A DNA stretch of 64,000 nucleotides, taken from Flavobacterium xanthum. GTDB taxonomy: Bacteria; Bacteroidota; Bacteroidia; Flavobacteriales; Flavobacteriaceae. Below the pieces are notes generated by a model. The model was not told the DNA's origin, made no database searches, and was given only the letters and a program-made list of their open reading frames with translations. Of this stretch, positions 1-8,451 are shown piece by piece. The stretch covers positions 124,001 through 188,000 of the forward strand of contig NZ_FRBU01000001.1 in assembly GCF_900142695.1 (NCBI RefSeq), written 5' to 3'. Every line of letters begins with the position of its first letter. Positions within the stretch are counted from its first letter, which is position 1. The position numbers and the translations under genes were made by a program.

Positions 1-377
1 CCATTGCATTGTTTTTCTTCGCTTTTACGACTCTATTGGCGTACTACTATATTGCTGAGACAAACATTTCGTATTTGACTAGGAATTTGAAATCTCCTAT
101 TTTTACTCATCTACTGAAAGTGTTTATGATGGTAGTGATTATGTATGGCTCCATCAATCAAGCAAAATTGGCTTGGAATATTGGTGATTTAGGAGTGGGA
201 TTAATGGCTTGGTTCAATATTATTGCCATTCTTCTTTTACAAAAGCCAGCATTATTAGCCTTGAAGGATTACGAAAGACAACGAAAAGCAGGAATTGACC
301 CTGTTTTTCATCCAGAAGATATTGGGGTGTCAAATGCCCATATTTGGAATACGATAAATAAAAAGAAAGAAGAGTAG
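1..377 (+). CDS. Alanine:cation symporter family protein, C-terminal part (5' end outside window)
   Basis: About 124 C-terminal residues are present, and the frame is open to the left edge, so this is a partial gene. The protein would be an inner-membrane sodium- or proton-coupled alanine/glycine importer (AGCS family). The opening FFFAFTTLLAYYYIAETN is typical of a late transmembrane helix of that family. Two more hydrophobic segments follow (HLLKVFMMVVIMYG and GVGLMAWFNIIAILLL). The tail is hydrophilic, with KDYERQRKAGIDPVFHPEDIG as in family members. A strong hairpin terminator follows 23 bases after the stop. Confidence 0.85.
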   Translation, partial: IALFFFAFTTLLAYYYIAETNISYLTRNLKSPIFTHLLKVFMMVVIMYGSINQAKLAWNIGDLGVGLMAWFNIIAILLLQKPALLALKDYERQRKAGIDPVFHPEDIGVSNAHIWNTINKKKEE

Positions 378-399
378 TCCTTTAGTATACATGCACTTT

Positions 400-452
400 A
401 AGAGCTTCTAGATAGCAGAATTTATTCTGTTTTCTAGAAGCTCTTATTTTTT
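400..452 (+). terminator. Rho-independent terminator of the symporter gene
   Basis: A 12-bp perfect inverted repeat, AGAGCTTCTAGA (401-412) and TCTAGAAGCTCT (433-444), is followed by TATTTTTT. The loop holds a second, inner pairing (CAGAATT/ATTCTG). Confidence 0.85.
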
Positions 453-476
453 AGTACACCAATTACTTAATTAATC

Positions 477-484
477 TATCTTTG
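477..484 (+). promoter_or_regulatory. Bacteroidota -7 box TATCTTTG for the ABC-F gene
   Basis: TATCTTTG matches the TAnnTTTG consensus of Flavobacterium promoters. It lies 63 bases upstream of the ATG at 548 and overlaps the start of a longer in-frame reading (482), which argues for the 548 start. No clear TTG -33 element is visible. Confidence 0.55.
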
Positions 485-547
485 CACTTTTTAAAACAAA
501 TCGGTTTTCAGCGTAACAAACAGCCGAATCTACAAATCTACATTTCA

Positions 548-2182
548 ATGATTACAGTTAACGATATCTCAGTACAATTTGGTGGAACTACCCTTTTTAG
601 CGACGTTTCTTTTGCTATTAATGAAAATGATAAAATTGCCCTTATGGGTAAAAATGGAGCAGGTAAATCAACGCTTCTTAAAATAATTGCAGGGCAAAGC
701 AAACCTTCAACAGGAAATATTTCGGCGCCAAAAGATGCTGTAGTAGCTTATTTGCCTCAGCATTTATTAACTACGGACGGTGCTACGGTGATGGAAGAAA
801 CGTCGAAGGCCTTTGGAGAAATTTTTGGAATGAAAGCGGAGATTGATGAAATTAATGAGCAATTGACCATTCGTACTGATTATGAAAGTGATGCCTACAT
901 GAAATTAATCGAAAGGGTTTCTGATTTAAGTGAGAAATTCTACGCGATTGAGGAGGTAAATTATGAGGCTGAAGTAGAGAAGATTTTAGTTGGTTTGGGT
1001 TTTGAACGGGAAGATTTTAACAGACAGACTTCTGAGTTTTCAGGAGGTTGGAGAATGCGAATTGAGTTGGCCAAAATCCTTCTGCAAAAACCAGATTTAA
1101 TTTTGCTAGATGAGCCTACTAATCACATGGATATTGAAAGTATTCAGTGGTTGGAAGATTTCTTGATTAACTCGGCCAAAGCCGTTGTGGTAATTTCTCA
1201 CGATAAAACTTTTGTAGATAATATTACCAACAGAACGATTGAGGTAACAATGGGAAGAATCTATGATTATAAAGCAAAGTATTCTCATTATCTGGAATTG
1301 CGAAAAGACAGACGCGTGCATCAGCAAAAAGCATACGATGAACAACAACGTATGATTGCAGACAACCGAACTTTTATTGATCGTTTCAAAGGAACATTTT
1401 CTAAAACGGATGCGGTACAATCGCGTGTCAAAATGTTAGAGAAATTAGTCATCGTTCAGGTTGATGAAGTAGATACATCAGCATTAAAATTAAAATTTCC
1501 GCCAGCAGTACGCTCGGGACAATATCCGGTAATTGTAAAAGATTTATCTAAATCATACGGTGATCATGTGGTTTTTAAAGACGCTAATATTGTTATTGAA
1601 AGAGGAGAGAAAGTGGCTTTCGTAGGCAAAAATGGGGAAGGAAAATCGACGATGATTAAAGCAATCATGAAAGAGATTGAAATCAATGGTGGTAGTTTAG
1701 AAATTGGTCATAATGCACAAATTGGTTATTTTGCGCAAAATCAAGCTTCTTTATTAAATGAAAACGCCACTATTTTTGAAACGATTGATGATATTGCTGT
1801 TGGAGACGTTCGGACCAAAATAAAAGATATTTTAGGCGCTTTTATGTTTCAAGGGGATGATGTGACCAAGAAAGTAAAAGTGCTTTCTGGTGGAGAGAAA
1901 ACCCGTTTAGCGATGATAAAATTATTATTGGAGCCAGTGAATCTATTGATTCTAGATGAACCATCGAATCACTTAGACATGAAAACTAAAGACATTATCA
2001 AAGATGCTTTGCGTGATTTTGACGGAACATTAATATTAGTTTCACACGATAGAGATTTCCTTGACGGACTGGCGACAAAAGTGTTTGAATTTGGAAACAA
2101 AAGAGTAGTAGAACATTTTGAAGATATTACCGGTTTCTTGGCACACAAGAAAATGGATAGCATGAAAGAAATCGAGAAATAG
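548..2182 (+). CDS. ABC-F family ATP-binding cassette protein
   Basis: This is a 544-residue cytosolic protein with two ATP-binding cassettes and no membrane segments, the layout of ABC-F translation factors (EttA/Uup/YbiT type) that act at the ribosome. Cassette 1 has Walker A GKNGAGKST (residues 34-42), signature SGGWRMR and Walker B LILLDEPTNHMD. Cassette 2 has GKNGEGKST, LSGGEKTR and LLILDEPSNHLD. A charged linker joins the cassettes, as in the family. The ATG at 548 is preferred over an upstream start because a promoter box overlaps the longer reading. Which ABC-F subfamily it belongs to cannot be settled by eye. It is not part of the efflux operon that converges on it. Confidence 0.93.
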   Translation: MITVNDISVQFGGTTLFSDVSFAINENDKIALMGKNGAGKSTLLKIIAGQSKPSTGNISAPKDAVVAYLPQHLLTTDGATVMEETSKAFGEIFGMKAEIDEINEQLTIRTDYESDAYMKLIERVSDLSEKFYAIEEVNYEAEVEKILVGLGFEREDFNRQTSEFSGGWRMRIELAKILLQKPDLILLDEPTNHMDIESIQWLEDFLINSAKAVVVISHDKTFVDNITNRTIEVTMGRIYDYKAKYSHYLELRKDRRVHQQKAYDEQQRMIADNRTFIDRFKGTFSKTDAVQSRVKMLEKLVIVQVDEVDTSALKLKFPPAVRSGQYPVIVKDLSKSYGDHVVFKDANIVIERGEKVAFVGKNGEGKSTMIKAIMKEIEINGGSLEIGHNAQIGYFAQNQASLLNENATIFETIDDIAVGDVRTKIKDILGAFMFQGDDVTKKVKVLSGGEKTRLAMIKLLLEPVNLLILDEPSNHLDMKTKDIIKDALRDFDGTLILVSHDRDFLDGLATKVFEFGNKRVVEHFEDITGFLAHKKMDSMKEIEK

Positions 2183-2222
2183 TGTTCAGAAAATAGATTT
2201 TGAATAACTGTTTATAGATATA

Positions 2223-2252
2223 AAAAAGGCATAAATGAATTCTTATGCCTTT
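2223..2252. terminator. Bidirectional terminator between the ABC-F gene and the efflux operon
   Basis: The hairpin AAAAGGCATAA ... TTATGCCTTTT is flanked by A and T runs, so it can end both the + strand ABC-F transcript and the - strand efflux operon. Confidence 0.8.
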
Positions 2253-2273
2253 TGTGTTTAGTAAAGTAGGGAA

Positions 2274-3431
2274 TTAAATTTCCTTTAGGATGTTTTTTCT
2301 TTTGAAATACAGAGCGATATAAGCTAAAAAACCGCAAACTAGGCCTATCACGATCATATTCCAGATAGAGCTATAAGTTTGTGAAAGTGTACCGTTTTCG
2401 ATAATTAAAACCCGGAAAGCTTTTAAGAAATGGGTTAAAGGAATGCAATTGGCTATGCCTTGCACCCAAACAGGCATCTGACTTAAAGGCCAGGTAAAAC
2501 CGCTTAAAATAAAACTCGGTGTAGCAATTACCATTAAGATCTCAGTTGCTTTTAGCTGGTTCGGAACCAGAATACTGACTAAAATTCCGATGAAGCACAC
2601 AGAAATCACAAATATTCCTGCGACAAACGTAAGCGGAAGCAGATTGTCATAGAAAGGAATTCTGAACCACAAAGTAAATAACCAATACAATAGCCACAGT
2701 CCGAAGCTCATAATCAAATAAGGAATAATTTTCACGCTCATTAATTTTAGTAACGAGGGACATTTTTCAACTAATTCCTTGAAGGTACCATTTTCATATT
2801 CTGATGCAAATGCCAACGCTAAACCCAGTAATAAAACTTGTTGCAAAACAGCTGCTAATACTCCAGGCCAAAGAAAATACATGTAGTTCGTACTTCGATT
2901 GAACTTTTTTACGAATGTTGTTTTAAACGGTTCGTATTGTGTTGCAACCAAATTTTCCGGTACTCCTTGTTTGCGTAACGTTTCTATTTGGATTCCAGCT
3001 TTTAAGGTCCCTAAACAAACTTGCAAAGCCGTAGAAGCATAATTGGCAGTTAAAACATTTGAGGTATTTACAATCGTTACAATTTCAGGATATTTTTTTG
3101 TCAATACCATTTTTTCGAATCCCTTGGGAATAATCACTACGCATGCCGCTTCTTTGTCTATGGCGATTTGGGAAAGATTACTTTGGTCATATAATAATGA
3201 AGTGATATTAAGGACTTCATTATCGTCAAACATTTGCAATGCTTTTGAACTCATTTCACTGCGATCTTCATCGACCACAATGATGGGTAAATCAGTTACT
3301 TTTCCCTTGCCATAAACGTAGCCTAACAAAATACCATAAAGCAATGGGGCTCCAATAAAAAGCAATCGTAGTACTTTATTCTGCCAAAAGAGTTTGAATT
3401 CTCTTTTGAGAAGTGACAGGAAGTTTTGCAT
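2274..3431 (-). CDS. ABC-2 type transporter permease (efflux operon)
   Basis: A 385-residue inner-membrane permease of the ABC-2 family (YhhJ/YbhR-like). One transmembrane helix near the N-terminus (LRLLFIGAPLLYGILLGYVY) is followed by a periplasmic domain of about 140 residues. Five or so further helices lie in the C-terminal half, including VLAAVLQQVLLLGLALAFAS and ILMVIATPSFILSGFTWPLS. It is the last gene of marR-tolC-hlyD-permease, starting 3 bases after hlyD. No ATPase gene and no second permease are present in the operon, which is unusual for this exporter type. The substrate is unknown; drugs or other toxic compounds are the usual guess for such operons. Confidence 0.88.
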   Translation of the reverse strand: MQNFLSLLKREFKLFWQNKVLRLLFIGAPLLYGILLGYVYGKGKVTDLPIIVVDEDRSEMSSKALQMFDDNEVLNITSLLYDQSNLSQIAIDKEAACVVIIPKGFEKMVLTKKYPEIVTIVNTSNVLTANYASTALQVCLGTLKAGIQIETLRKQGVPENLVATQYEPFKTTFVKKFNRSTNYMYFLWPGVLAAVLQQVLLLGLALAFASEYENGTFKELVEKCPSLLKLMSVKIIPYLIMSFGLWLLYWLFTLWFRIPFYDNLLPLTFVAGIFVISVCFIGILVSILVPNQLKATEILMVIATPSFILSGFTWPLSQMPVWVQGIANCIPLTHFLKAFRVLIIENGTLSQTYSSIWNMIVIGLVCGFLAYIALYFKRKNILKEI

Positions 3432-3434
3432 AAT

Positions 3435-4388
3435 TTATAGGGATAAAGTTACAGTGGTTTTTGTAATCAGGTCTTTTGCTTCTTCGCCATTCGAAGGAGT
3501 TACTTTTATTTCGAACAAACTTTCCTGTATTTCATAATCAGGATAAGCAGTTGCAATATTTCCATAAGCTCCTAATTGTTTTATTATAGTGATAGTTCCT
3601 TTAAGGTCTTTCTTTTTGTAGGGAACATGAACTGTTATTTCCTGTCCTTTTTTTACTTTATCCAATTGGCTTTCCGCGACGGTAAAACGGAAGTAAATAC
3701 TATCCGTTATATAACCGTTAAACAAAGTATATCCCGGTAATGCAAGCTCGCCCAAGTTTAATGTAATGGTTTCGATACTCATATCTTGGGGAGCAAGGAT
3801 ATAGCGTTCTTTGTCAGCAGTTTCTACTTCCTGTAATGCGCCAATAGCCTTGTCTTGTTGGCCAAGAGCCATAGTTTGTTGCTCAATTCGTCCGCCTCTT
3901 TTTGCTTCGTCTAATTCTGCTTGCACTGCTGCATATTGAGCCTGTGCCCCTTGATATTTGGCAAATGTTTCATCATAAGTTTGTTGTGAAACCAAGGAGT
4001 CTTTGAGCATATTACTCAAACGTTTTATGGATTTTTGAGCAAAGTCATATTGTTCTTCTAGTCCTTGTTTTTTGGCTTCAAGTTGTTTAATCTGATTTTC
4101 AGTTGCTCCTTTTACAGCCATATTGTACTGCGCTCTTGCTGAGGTAACTGCGCCTTCTGCCTGATTCTTTTTTGCGTCAACTTCTGGAATGTCAAGGAGG
4201 GCAAGTGTATCTCCTTTTTTTACCAAATCACCTTCTTTTACAAATATTTTTACAATCTTTCCGGGAATCTTACTGACGACTGCAATTTGTTCCTTTTCTA
4301 CCTTTCCTTGAATTTGATTCTCGTTTTTTGATTTTCCACAACCCATAAGTAAAGTTGAGATTGCCACCAAAGTGATCATTTTTTTCAT
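3435..4388 (-). CDS. HlyD/EmrA-type membrane-fusion (periplasmic adaptor) lipoprotein
   Basis: About 317 residues. The N-terminus MKKMITLVAISTLLMGCG is a lipoprotein signal with lipobox LMGC, so the protein is probably anchored to a membrane facing the periplasm. It then has a half-biotinyl/lipoyl segment (IPGKIVKIFVKEGDLVKKGD), a long alpha-helical hairpin rich in Q, K and E (about residues 70-175), and the second lipoyl/beta-barrel part. It would bridge the inner-membrane permease and the TolC-like channel. An alternative start at 4400, directly after the tolC stop, adds four residues; I prefer 4388 because it gives a standard signal peptide n-region. Confidence 0.9.
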   Translation of the reverse strand: MKKMITLVAISTLLMGCGKSKNENQIQGKVEKEQIAVVSKIPGKIVKIFVKEGDLVKKGDTLALLDIPEVDAKKNQAEGAVTSARAQYNMAVKGATENQIKQLEAKKQGLEEQYDFAQKSIKRLSNMLKDSLVSQQTYDETFAKYQGAQAQYAAVQAELDEAKRGGRIEQQTMALGQQDKAIGALQEVETADKERYILAPQDMSIETITLNLGELALPGYTLFNGYITDSIYFRFTVAESQLDKVKKGQEITVHVPYKKKDLKGTITIIKQLGAYGNIATAYPDYEIQESLFEIKVTPSNGEEAKDLITKTTVTLSL

Positions 4389-4400
4389 AGCTTCTTGCAT

Positions 4401-5786
4401 TTAATTTGAAATATGTTTTGTTAATTCACCTGTTGCTATAATCGTTTCAATAGCTGCCAATCGCTGCTCTATAAGTGTGTTTATTTTGTTTAACGCTGCC
4501 TTATAAGAATCATTTTCGGCTTCTAAACGCTCAGAAATATTTATTAGGCCCTCTTTATATTGTTTGATGGCTAAGTTCAAATTGTTACTGGCGATTTTAT
4601 CTTGTTGCGAGACTATTTCTAGTTTTTGATTCAAAACAGAATAGTTTACTAGGTTGTTTTCTAGGAGCAATTGCAATTTTTCTTTGGTATCATCAATTTG
4701 GTTTTGAACTTGTTCGATGTTTATCTTGGCTTCATGAACTTTGTGTTTTCGTTCAAAACCGGCAAATACTTCCCATTTCATTCCTGCTCCAATCATCCAA
4801 TTTGGACTTATTGTCAATTCATTTAAGCCTAAATAGAGCGCAGCATTTATGCCGGTGATTATAGGAGTTGTCGTATTTGCATTAAATAGACTAGAATGAG
4901 TGACTCCTCCAAAAACGCCTAAAGTAGGAAGATAAGTGCCTTTTTCTTTCTTTAACAAATATTCGTACGCCAACTTGAATGATTCTAAGGCTTTAATTTC
5001 CTGTTTGTTTTCGGTATTTAATTTTTCTTCTGTAATTAGATAAGGAACCAAATTATATTGAACAGTATTTATCTCTGAATCCGTAAAGCCAGTAAGATAG
5101 CGGATTTTTCTATAGACTAGTTTGCGTTTTCCTTCTAGTTCTATTCTTTTTGAGCCCAATTCTAATGAAGCTAATTTTATTTTATCTCTGTCATAAGGAA
5201 TAGCAAGACCTTGTTCGATAGCTTTTGAAACTCTTTTGGTTTCTGTTTCCAGTCTTTTTTCACTATCATTTAGGAGTTTTTCCACTTCATTTAATAAAGC
5301 AATTTGGTCAAAAGTATTAATGACGTCTTTTATAATAACGTCTTTTTCTGATTCTTTGAGGTATTCCGTTCCTATGGCTTTTTGTTTCAGCGCTTTGGCC
5401 CCGTTAGGAATTTGCATGCCGCTAAATAGAACGGTTTTTGCCATCAAACCTCCATTAAAAATGTTTCCATAATTAACGAAAGTTGATTTGCCTTCAAACA
5501 GCGGATTATTAATAATGGGCACTGTCGTGGTGGGAAGATCTATCGTAGTTTTATTGTCATAATAAGAATAAATAGCACTCGCTTCAACAGTTGGGATATA
5601 TTTATTCCAAACGCTCTTTTCCTGAAGGTTTAGTTTTTCGATTTCGAGTTCTTTATTTTTTATAGAACTGTTCTTTTCAATTGCTTTTTGAACTGCTTCT
5701 TGCAAGGAAGTTGAAACTTCTATTTGAGCATAACTGGTCGCAAATGAAAATAGCAGAAGGACGGAAAGGGCTAAATATTTTTTCAT
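4401..5786 (-). CDS. TolC family outer-membrane efflux protein
   Basis: A 461-residue protein with a Sec signal peptide (MKKYLALSVLLLFSFATSYAQ) and two long coiled-coil halves, the repeat architecture of the TolC/OEP family. A typical start of the mature part is LQEAVQKAIEKNSSIKNKELEIE, and the end is rich in helix (KQYKEGLINISERLEAENDS). It forms the outer-membrane channel of the tripartite pump with the downstream adaptor and permease. It starts 1 base after the marR stop, so all four genes are likely co-transcribed. Confidence 0.92.
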   Translation of the reverse strand: MKKYLALSVLLLFSFATSYAQIEVSTSLQEAVQKAIEKNSSIKNKELEIEKLNLQEKSVWNKYIPTVEASAIYSYYDNKTTIDLPTTTVPIINNPLFEGKSTFVNYGNIFNGGLMAKTVLFSGMQIPNGAKALKQKAIGTEYLKESEKDVIIKDVINTFDQIALLNEVEKLLNDSEKRLETETKRVSKAIEQGLAIPYDRDKIKLASLELGSKRIELEGKRKLVYRKIRYLTGFTDSEINTVQYNLVPYLITEEKLNTENKQEIKALESFKLAYEYLLKKEKGTYLPTLGVFGGVTHSSLFNANTTTPIITGINAALYLGLNELTISPNWMIGAGMKWEVFAGFERKHKVHEAKINIEQVQNQIDDTKEKLQLLLENNLVNYSVLNQKLEIVSQQDKIASNNLNLAIKQYKEGLINISERLEAENDSYKAALNKINTLIEQRLAAIETIIATGELTKHISN

Positions 5787-5787
5787 C

Positions 5788-6234
5788 TTATTTTTTTGTT
5801 TCTAAATTATCATAGATCTGTTGGAAAGTCTCTTTTACTATTTGAAGCCTTTCGGATTCAATATCTTTTACTGCCTCTTTGAGAGTTTGATTGACGACAT
5901 TCAACACTTCTTCTTCAATTGATTTTCCCTTGGGTGTGAGATAAATTAATTTCAGTCGTTTGTCATTGGTATCAGGATGTCGTTCTACTAGGTTTTCTTT
6001 TTCTAAATTATCAATTAAGCGCGTTATACCAGGTTTGTCTGTGGAGGTTTGATTTGCTAAGGTTTGTTGTGTACAGCCGTCATTTTTCCATAAAACGCCC
6101 AAAACCGTCCACTGTTCTCTAGTTAATAGGATATTGTTTTTTCTGAAATTAGACAGTAATGCTCTATTGAAAGCAGAGTGAGTTCTTCCTGATAATATAG
6201 TATGCAGATTTTCAATAGAATAAATAGTTTTCAT
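5788..6234 (-). CDS. MarR family transcriptional regulator
   Basis: A 148-residue winged-helix regulator. The DNA-binding part LTREQWTVLGVLWKNDG and TQQTLANQTSTDKPGITRLIDNLEKENLVER is typical of MarR, with the wing at HPDTNDKRLKLIYLTPKG. It is the first gene of the efflux operon and probably represses it, with release on binding a small molecule. A perfect 14-bp palindrome lies 6 bases upstream of its start, between a promoter box and the gene, the expected place for an autoregulatory MarR operator. Confidence 0.92.
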   Translation of the reverse strand: MKTIYSIENLHTILSGRTHSAFNRALLSNFRKNNILLTREQWTVLGVLWKNDGCTQQTLANQTSTDKPGITRLIDNLEKENLVERHPDTNDKRLKLIYLTPKGKSIEEEVLNVVNQTLKEAVKDIESERLQIVKETFQQIYDNLETKK

Positions 6235-6240
6235 AATAAG

Positions 6241-6264
6241 GTTGTTTAAACAACTACAAAGATA
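6241..6264 (-). promoter_or_regulatory. marR promoter -7 box and palindromic operator
   Basis: On the - strand TATCTTTG (6264-6257) is a consensus -7 box. Immediately downstream is the perfect palindrome GTTGTTTAAACAAC (6241-6254), ending 6 bases before the marR ATG. A regulator bound here would overlap the transcription start, so it is a strong candidate MarR site for the whole pump operon. Confidence 0.65.
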
Positions 6265-6540
6265 TTAAGATTTTCTCAATAATTGTTGTTATTATGTTTT
6301 TTCTTTTAAATGAACCGCTGATGTGTCCTGTAAAGTTCTTATTTCCACAAATCAATCTGAAGTTTAAATAAGCTGATTTATGTTATTAGTGGTGAAGGAG
6401 TACGATTTTTTTTAGTAGCGGATTGGTTTGGTATTCTGATTTAAATTATAATAGGATCGAAGTATTTAATATTAAAATTAGAACAACATATTTTTTGACT
6501 GATTCTACGCATTCAAGTTTGACTTTTCTTTTCATAAAAA
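6265..6540. other. Gene-free stretch upstream of marR
   Basis: AT-rich spacer between the marR promoter and the terminator of the next - strand operon. I see no open reading frame with coding character, no RNA gene and no repeat here. Confidence 0.6.
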
Positions 6541-6573
6541 TGCCCCCAAATAGTGTCAAACTTTTTGGGGGCA
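6541..6573 (-). terminator. Terminator of the pirin/GNAT operon
   Basis: An inverted repeat TGCCCCCAAA ... TTTGGGGGCA is followed on the - strand by TTTTTATG. It lies 24 bases past the stop of the GNAT-like gene. Confidence 0.8.
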
Positions 6574-6596
6574 GTCTAGTATATGCAGTCGCTTTT

Positions 6597-6899
6597 TTAT
6601 AGCCTTATTCCAGGAGGAAGTAATTCTTTATAAATGGGATTTTTTTTGAAAAACACCACGATTTTAGGTAAGATGGGCACGACTTTAAATTTTCGCTCCG
6701 TAGCAATTTCCATGATGTTTTTTAGGAAACTAGAGATAAATTCTTCATTTTCGAATGATTCTGGAACATTTATTTTAGTTAAAAATATTTTCCTCTCTTG
6801 GAATGAATATTCAACCGAAACCAACCCTTCTTCTACTGTAGTTTCAAATTGTCTTGCAAAAGTATTGTCTGTGATTTCCATGCGGATTACTGAATCCAT
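6597..6899 (-). CDS. GNAT-like (YjdJ-type) small N-acetyltransferase homologue
   Basis: A 100-residue protein that matches the layout of the short YjdJ-type acetyltransferase family. A beta-strand block (VEYSFQERKIFLTKINVP) is followed by a helix and the characteristic end KVVPILPKIVVFFKKNPIYKEL. In that family an acetyl-CoA pyrophosphate loop of the form (G/R)xGxG sits after VP. Here residues 49-56 read FENEEFIS, with no glycine at all. It may therefore be catalytically inactive or have another role. It is the second gene of an operon with the pirin gene (11-base gap). Confidence 0.75.
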   Translation of the reverse strand: MDSVIRMEITDNTFARQFETTVEEGLVSVEYSFQERKIFLTKINVPESFENEEFISSFLKNIMEIATERKFKVVPILPKIVVFFKKNPIYKELLPPGIRL

Positions 6900-6910
6900 A
6901 ATAATTAACT

Positions 6911-7627
6911 TTATTTCATTGGTACCTCTACCAAAAGTATTTTTGATTTGGAAATAACTTTGATTTTAAAGTTGTCAAAATTAGTAATTCCCATGGCATC
7001 TCTTGCCTTCAAAACTTGGTTGTCAATTTCTATTTCGCCTTCGATTAAAAATAAATAGACACCATTTTCAGGAATTCGGACCGTGTAGTTCGAATTGGTG
7101 TCGCTATCGAAAATTCCCAAGTGGAAAAAGGTTTTCTGGTAAACCCAAAGTGCATTGCCATCATTTTGATCCTTTGGCGAAACAATATTTACAAAGGTAT
7201 TGATTTGATTTTCAATATCAAATGATTTCTGGTCGTATCTTGGTGTCACGTTTTCTGTTTCAGGAAATACCCATAGCTGTAATGTTTTTGCCTCTTCTTT
7301 CTGACTGGCATTCATTTCAGAATGTTCTACTCCGGAACCGGCACTCATCACTTGCACTTCCCCAAAGCCAATTATCCCTTCGTTTCCCATACTGTCGCGG
7401 TGCTTCAAACCACCTTCAAGAGGGATTGTAATGATTTCCATATTGGCGTGTGCATGGGTGCCAAAACCTGTTCCGCCAGCAATAGTATCGTCATTTAAAA
7501 CACGTAACATGCCAAATTGTTGTCGCTCAGGATTAAAATAATTTCCAAATGAAAAGGAGAAATTGGCTTTAAGCCAACCAAAATCAGCCGTGCCTCTGGT
7601 ATTTGATGTGAAGAGTTGTATTGTCAT
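6911..7627 (-). CDS. Pirin family protein (bicupin)
   Basis: A 238-residue cytosolic bicupin of the YhaK/YhhW pirin type. The family's metal ligands are visible in the N-terminal cupin: His58 and His60 in THAHANMEI, and His102 and Glu104 in GVEHSEMN. Some members are quercetin 2,3-dioxygenases and others redox-responsive regulators, so the substrate is left open. It is the first gene of an operon with the small GNAT-like protein. Confidence 0.9.
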   Translation of the reverse strand: MTIQLFTSNTRGTADFGWLKANFSFSFGNYFNPERQQFGMLRVLNDDTIAGGTGFGTHAHANMEIITIPLEGGLKHRDSMGNEGIIGFGEVQVMSAGSGVEHSEMNASQKEEAKTLQLWVFPETENVTPRYDQKSFDIENQINTFVNIVSPKDQNDGNALWVYQKTFFHLGIFDSDTNSNYTVRIPENGVYLFLIEGEIEIDNQVLKARDAMGITNFDNFKIKVISKSKILLVEVPMK

Positions 7628-7740
7628 AAATTATTGATAATATAAAGTAAATAATGGGAGGGTTACCGATAAAAAAATTAATTTTATACAAAATTCGCTA
7701 TAAAAAAGTGGAATATTGTTATAAAATCGTTAAAACAATT

Positions 7741-8397
7741 ATGAGTAAAATCCATGTTTATTTAATGCCAGGTTTGGCGGCAAGTGCAGCTATTTTTGAG
7801 CGGATCGTCCTTCCAAAAGAAACATTTGAAACACACTTATTAGAGTGGGAAATTCCACTAGACAATGAATCCTTGACGAATTATGCAAAGCGGATTGCCA
7901 CTAAAATCAAACATGAAAATCCGGTTTTAATTGGAGTTTCATTTGGAGGTATTTTGGTTCAAGAAATGGCTAAATATAGTGCCGCTCGCAAGGTTATTAT
8001 TGTTTCAAGTGTAAGAAGCAATGCAGAATTTCCGCGAAGATTAAAGATTGCTAAAACTACTAAAGCCTATAAGTTAATTCCATTGCGTTTAATCGCCAAT
8101 ATCGAAACTCTTGCTAAATTTTCTTTTGGGGATAAAGTGAATCAAAGATTGAAACTATATCAAAAATTTCTTTCCGTTCGCGATATTCGCTACTTAAACT
8201 GGGCAGTAGAACAGGTCGTTTTATGGGACAGAACTGTTGTCGATGAAACCGTAATTCATATTCATGGCGATATGGATGATGTTTTTCCTATAAAAAATAT
8301 TAAGAACTGCATCGTAGTAAAAGGAGGAACGCATATTATGGTTTTAAATAAATACAGGTGGTTTAATACGAATTTACCTGGCATTATTGAAAGTTAG
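7741..8397 (+). CDS. Alpha/beta hydrolase
   Basis: A 218-residue cytosolic alpha/beta-hydrolase fold protein. The nucleophile elbow is GVSFGG with Ser67. Asp is in HIHGDMDDVFP and His in KGGTHIMVL, giving a complete catalytic triad. The start at 7741 (MSKIHVYLMPG) is chosen because the fold begins there; a longer reading from 7654 adds 29 unconvincing residues. There is no signal peptide. The substrate is unknown. It is transcribed divergently from the pirin gene. Confidence 0.82.
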   Translation: MSKIHVYLMPGLAASAAIFERIVLPKETFETHLLEWEIPLDNESLTNYAKRIATKIKHENPVLIGVSFGGILVQEMAKYSAARKVIIVSSVRSNAEFPRRLKIAKTTKAYKLIPLRLIANIETLAKFSFGDKVNQRLKLYQKFLSVRDIRYLNWAVEQVVLWDRTVVDETVIHIHGDMDDVFPIKNIKNCIVVKGGTHIMVLNKYRWFNTNLPGIIES

Positions 8398-8451
8398 AAC
8401 AAAAATATAAATAAACTGTTTTTTTTTATTAATTACAGCTAAACTAATAAA

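Noticed and set aside
482..547. 22-codon N-terminal extension of the ABC-F reading frame
   Set aside because: It starts over a consensus -7 promoter box (477-484) and precedes a perfect ABC-F start (MITVNDISVQFGG), so it is untranslated leader.
548..2182. ABC-F protein as the missing ATPase of the efflux operon
   Set aside because: It is convergent with that operon, and its two-cassette soluble layout is that of ribosome-acting ABC-F proteins rather than transporter ATPases.
7003..7431. + strand frames over the pirin gene
   Set aside because: They lie antisense to a well-supported pirin with complete metal ligands.
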